NCBI GenBank assembly: GCA_001247695.2
Contig: LGRX02003645.1
Location: 1 to 64,000, forward strand
DNA length: 64,000 bases
Source: Cymbomonas tetramitiformis
Taxonomy: Eukaryota > Chlorophyta > Pyramimonadophyceae > Pyramimonadales > Pyramimonadaceae
Direction of reading: 5' to 3'
Every line of letters starts with the position of its first letter. Positions within the stretch are counted from its first letter, which is position 1. The translations under genes and the position numbers were made by a program. Under the pieces are notes generated by a model, which saw only the letters and a program-made list of their open reading frames with translations, made no database searches and was not told the origin of the DNA. This document shows, in pieces, positions 60,071-64,000 of this stretch.

Positions 60071-61096
60071 CTAAACTGAGTTACACGACGGCATCGCTAT
60101 GATAGGCTTATATTTTGTATGGGAGCCATCCAGCGACAGGTCCTTGATCACACGTTGCTCGCATCTCGCGATGACGTCGAGCGTGCACAGGGTACCGTAC
60201 ACTTTATCGAACGCGTGCACGATAACCTTCTTGAGGTAATCATCGTCGAGCATGATCGCGCCGTGTCTATCGTCGTGGTTCCTCATAAACAACTCGGGTT
60301 CATCCCAAAACGCATCCACTCGGACGGTGGCGATGATGTAACGTTTAAGGTCTGTAACCTCGTGCTCGCCGGGGAAGGCGTCAAAGGCAACGCCGAACGC
60401 GTTAAGGAGTTCGACGCAAAAATAACGCAATGTCGCGGTAATATCGATGACGGTGTCGGCGTCGAAGCGATGCATGGTAAACATGCTTACGAGCGTAAAT
60501 TGCATAATCAACTCTCGAACTCGAGGTTCCGGAAGCAAACCCACAGTCGCGTGTAAAGGGTACGGCACCTGCCGCAACGTTAAATAACCGTCATCGATCA
60601 GTATACGTTGCGCGTGTTCCATGCAGCATCGGAACTGGCCGTTCAGCACGTTGTGGCATGTCACAACATTACGCGGCGTAAACACGTGACCTTGGTGTTC
60701 TGGTTGTACTTCGGCGATATAGGCGTCCACCGATGCTTTAAACCGCGGTAGCCGTACATACAAACACCTAACGCATCGATCCATCCGATCGTGCATACCA
60801 GTATATCCCATCGTACATAATCCCCCGATTTCAAGATGTTCCGAGGAACGGAGCGTGCGGTCGGTCACGAGCGTGGTTACACATTGCACCGCGTGTTGCA
60901 TGCGCGTTTTGTATATCGCACCGTAAAAATCGTAGCAGCCGTTTGCGACACGGATGTTGTTCTCCAAAATGAGGCGGACGTACAGCAAACATCCTAGTAT
61001 CGCGCTTTCCGGTACCACGCTGGCCGTGTAGGTGTCGCGCTCGTGCGAGTGTCGTTTACCCAATTGAATGATCGTACGCGCGCCCTTGGACCACAT
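60071..61096 (-). CDS. Hypothetical protein, 341 aa
   Basis: ATG at 61096 (MWSKGARTIIQLG). It has several cysteines and histidines (DRCVRCLYVR, GQFRCCMEHAQ) that could bind metal, in a mostly helical protein. The general layout recalls the transposon-interrupted protein at 5871-6917, but I see no convincing alignment. No signal peptide or membrane segment. It starts within 100 bp of the end of the large repeat and is not part of it. Confidence 0.65.
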   Translation of the reverse strand: MWSKGARTIIQLGKRHSHERDTYTASVVPESAILGCLLYVRLILENNIRVANGCYDFYGAIYKTRMQHAVQCVTTLVTDRTLRSSEHLEIGGLCTMGYTGMHDRMDRCVRCLYVRLPRFKASVDAYIAEVQPEHQGHVFTPRNVVTCHNVLNGQFRCCMEHAQRILIDDGYLTLRQVPYPLHATVGLLPEPRVRELIMQFTLVSMFTMHRFDADTVIDITATLRYFCVELLNAFGVAFDAFPGEHEVTDLKRYIIATVRVDAFWDEPELFMRNHDDRHGAIMLDDDYLKKVIVHAFDKVYGTLCTLDVIARCEQRVIKDLSLDGSHTKYKPIIAMPSCNSV

Positions 61097-61559
61097 GCTT
61101 ACGTGCTGCGTGTCGTGTATGTTCGTCTATCGCTGTGATGACAATGTTTGCATGGGCGCACGTTCTTTACTTGGTATCGATCGTCTGCCACCAACGCCCA
61201 AGCGTGCTGCGTGCAAACCGTCGCACTCGTGATAGCTATCAGAAAACAATATCGCCGTAATTTTATTATACATACCCAAAACACGCATCGATAAGCGAGC
61301 ACCATGTCGATCGGGGGCATGCGTGATCTGGTCACCTGCGCCTTATCACGTTATTCCGGACGTCGCGCAGGCACGCTGCGTGGCGTGGTATCGACACGAC
61401 GGGTCGACGTTGTGAAACCGTGCAATCGTTTGTCGACGCGCGGGTTTGCGCGACTATGCATTTTGCTGCTGTGAACGGATTTGCGAGATACGAACGTAAA
61501 TCGTTTGGTATAAATATACACGACCACGCTCGTATAAGCAACGCAGCACGTCGCCGAGC
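61097..61559. other. Divergent intergenic region
   Basis: TATAAATA at 61509-61516 serves the gene at 61560. I see no gene or RNA otherwise. Confidence 0.5.
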
Positions 61560-62372
61560 ATGCAACCCGTCGTCCTGTTTTTGGTCACCGTCTGCGGATA
61601 TGGCACCTTCACAAACGCAAACACGTACTCGCACGGCCGTGGCGTGGACGTAGCGTTGTACAACTGTCAAGAAAAGGATTTAAAAAATTACAAGGAAACC
61701 GCCAGGAAATGTTTTTTAGGTACCGACGTTACGGTGCATCGTGGCGTCGCGCACGCGTGGGGAGCGACAAACGCGTCGTACGATCGACAAAGCGCAACGG
61801 CGACCCGTCGTTCGGTTGCACGTCATTTGAACGCCACTCAGCTGTTGATGAAGACCGGCCATACGGAAACGCAAGCACTGGCGTATCTCTACAGCATCGA
61901 TTCGCAACGACGCGCGGCGACGCTGTTGCGCAACTCGCGCACGGCAAACGACGGATCGTCGGTTAGGCACGCATTTTTCATCAGCTGCCGGACATGCATC
62001 GCCGACCGCGAAAGGATTGCGCGCGTCGCCACGGCTATCGCAGCTGCCGGGGCTGTGACCGTCGTGTACTCGACGATCGACGATTCGGAGGTGTACGCCC
62101 TGCCGCGCAACCGGCTGCGCGGCGTGCCGGAACGTGGCGATCGTCTGGCACAGTACGTGAACGATGTCGCCCGCGATGGAAAACCGTTCACCGCATCGGA
62201 TTTTTTCAAGTTCATCGCCAAACGACACAACCTGCAAGTGCACGAGCTACGCACGTCAGCATCCATCAAGCCCGAGGTGCAGAAAGCCAAAAAACACCCA
62301 AAACGCACAAAACGAACGCAAAAGCACCGTCGGTACAAGCGAAGGAGGGCACGCAAAAATCAACGCAAATAA
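61560..62372 (+). CDS. Secreted protein with a very basic tail, 270 aa
   Basis: ATG at 61560, 44 nt after a TATAAATA box. A signal peptide (about 1-20) is followed by a soluble region with two or three N-glycosylation sequons and paired cysteines (SCRTC). Residues from about 238 on are almost all Lys, Arg and His (KRTKRTQKHRRYKRRR), suggesting binding to nucleic acid or acidic polysaccharide. I recognise no family. It could be a virion component or a secreted effector. Confidence 0.65.
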   Translation: MQPVVLFLVTVCGYGTFTNANTYSHGRGVDVALYNCQEKDLKNYKETARKCFLGTDVTVHRGVAHAWGATNASYDRQSATATRRSVARHLNATQLLMKTGHTETQALAYLYSIDSQRRAATLLRNSRTANDGSSVRHAFFISCRTCIADRERIARVATAIAAAGAVTVVYSTIDDSEVYALPRNRLRGVPERGDRLAQYVNDVARDGKPFTASDFFKFIAKRHNLQVHELRTSASIKPEVQKAKKHPKRTKRTQKHRRYKRRRARKNQRK

Positions 62373-62635
62373 AACGAGGCGCCGCGCTTTCACGACCGGC
62401 ATCACCGATGTATCTACACACCGGTAATATATGCACCCATTTAATGTCACCACCAAAGTATAAATACGTGCACGTTTTGGGCGAACAACACGCGTGCATG
62501 AGTCTTTATGTAGGATTCACGCTAGTGAAATAATCTCGCGCTCGCTCGCACGACGCCCTCCGCGACTTTAGGGGCTATAACTAAACGCGAGCGCGTTTGC
62601 GGCAAACGCGCCCGCGCGCGCGAGTTTACGTAATC

Positions 62636-64000
62636 ATGCCGGCATTTATTCCGTTAGGGGTAATAATAACCGTTGTACTTTATGCGGCGATATCGTTCGG
62701 CGCAATCTTCACCCCAACCTATATCGGTGTAAACACCAAACCGCACCGGTACGAATCGCCGCCACCACCGCCGGCTACACCGGGACTGACCACCCCGCCA
62801 TTGCCGCCGCCGCTCCGTCCGCCTACACCGAACCCGCCTTCGCCCTTTGACCCTCCCCCGCCACTGCCGCCGCCGCTTTGTCCACCAAAAACGCCAAACC
62901 CACCGACACCGAACCCGCCTTCGCCCTTCAGCCCTCCCCCGCCCCGGCCTCCCCCACCGCAACCTCCTCCGCCGCCACCACCGCGGGCCCCTCCGCCCCC
63001 ACCGCCGTGCCCCCACCACCCGGACCTCCACCGCCGTCTTCGCCACCACCCGGACCCCCACCACCAGCCCCGCCCCCTGCGGTCACGTACACCACCGCGA
63101 GCGGTGTCGCGAACATGACTTACCAGAAAGCCACCGCGGATGGCGAATGGCTGTGCCTGACGTTCAACGCCCGGGACTATCCAACGAACACCACGCACGT
63201 CACCGTGGTGCACGACGAGGTGCCGCTGGGTGCGGTGGCGACCGTCACCCAATTCAGTTTTGCGAGCAACAACACCGACGCGAGCAGTTCGGCGTGCCTC
63301 TTTGACACACGAGGCCTGTACCGCACCAACATCACCACCAGTCAGACGAACTCCGCCACGGGAGACACCTCGCATCACACAAGCTCGTACGTTTTTCTGA
63401 TCGTGGACCCCAGTCCGCCGCCGCCCAATCCGACGCCACCGCCGCCCGTTCCACCGTCGCCGTGCCCACCGCCTTCGCCGACGCCTCCGCCGCCCTCGCC
63501 CCCGATACCGCCCTTCCCGTTCCCCCCCGTCATCGATCTCAGCCACGTCGGTTATCGCACCACGGTGCACGGATACCAGTGCGCGTACGTGAACGTCCCG
63601 GACGGAGCGGTGCACGCGCGCGTCGTGTACAATCTAACGACAACCGCGGCATCGGACCCGCAAACGCGTACCGCGGCGACGGCCGCGTTTTGCAACGCCA
63701 CCAGCAAGCCCGATAACGGCACGTTGATCGTCGCGGCGTGCGACGGCGCGATCGACGTGCCTGTTTTAAGCATATGCCCGATCAACAACGAGCCGTGGCC
63801 CGCCACGCGCGAGTACACGGTCGACATGCTTCACATAACCGCGACCAACTGGCAGAGCGTGCAACAGGGGTACGGGGATGGACTGGTGGTTCAGCCTTTC
63901 ACGTTCGTTTTGGTGACGGCGACGTCGCCAAGTCCGCCTCCGCCCCCCGCACCCCCTCCGCCATCTCCACCACCGCCCTCGGCCCCGCCCCCGCCGTCGC
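62636..64000 (+). CDS. Proline-rich surface protein with a frameshift, runs off the window
   Basis: ATG at 62636, 53 nt after a CTATAACTA box. A signal anchor (about 5-27) is followed by a long PPSP linker. Near 63000-63020, in a C-rich tract, the coding frame changes by one base: the first frame degenerates to HHPDLHRR and stops at 63118, while the second carries on (PPPGPPPPAPPP) through two beta-rich modules (about 63085-63410 and 63530-63925), again joined by proline linkers. The modules have N-glycosylation sequons and few cysteines. The layout is pherophorin-like. The shift is probably an indel in the repeat or a sequencing error. Confidence 0.6.

Overview
The window looks like part of a large nuclear dsDNA virus of a unicellular alga or protist, or an endogenised copy of one. 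Most genes are intron-poor, closely spaced and on either strand, with TATAAATA-type boxes about 30-100 nt before the ATG. Several genes carry short GT-AG introns with consistent reading phase, so host nuclear transcription and splicing are likely. Gene content is virus-like: KilA-N proteins, one with a PD-(D/E)XK nuclease; a MYND finger protein; a DUF3605-like protein; glycosyltransferases; a CREST/ceramidase-like membrane protein; a nuclease-OTU-Ulp1 giant; and proline-rich pherophorin-like and LamG/lectin surface proteins. No capsid, packaging ATPase or polymerase gene is visible, so the lineage is not assigned.

Layout. 1-13561 (segment A) recurs almost identically at 46416-59976 (A'), in the same orientation and offset by 46415 bp. 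It may extend further left than the window shows. Each copy holds the end of an intron-containing gene of unknown function, about 1.2 kb without convincing genes, and a 3.7-kb foldback transposon that interrupts a gene and is flanked by an 11-bp target duplication. It then holds that gene's 5' part, an unknown gene, a proline-rich membrane-anchored protein, a MYND protein, another unknown gene and a DUF7796-like glycosyltransferase. The right edge of A lies inside the last LamG-like domain of a 1986-residue lectin/LamG protein. In A' only the tail of that gene is left.

13562-46415 (segment B) holds the giant lectin gene, the CREST protein, a DUF3605-like gene between 132-bp direct repeats, and a four-exon coiled-coil gene with two related introns. 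It continues with a two-exon gene, a broken or frameshifted cluster, the 2175-residue nuclease-OTU-Ulp1 protein, an AT-richer 555-codon ORF followed in frame by a stop and 192 more codons, a GT34-like glycosyltransferase, and a KilA-N cluster made by tandem duplication and exon shuffling. 59977-64000 (segment C) holds an unknown gene, a secreted basic protein and a proline-rich surface protein that runs off the window.

Functional themes (inference): surface and adhesion proteins with glycosyltransferases to decorate them; a lipid-active membrane enzyme; ubiquitin/SUMO-directed proteolysis; and DNA-binding KilA-N factors. The duplications, the transposon, the exon cassettes and the related introns show a structurally active genome.
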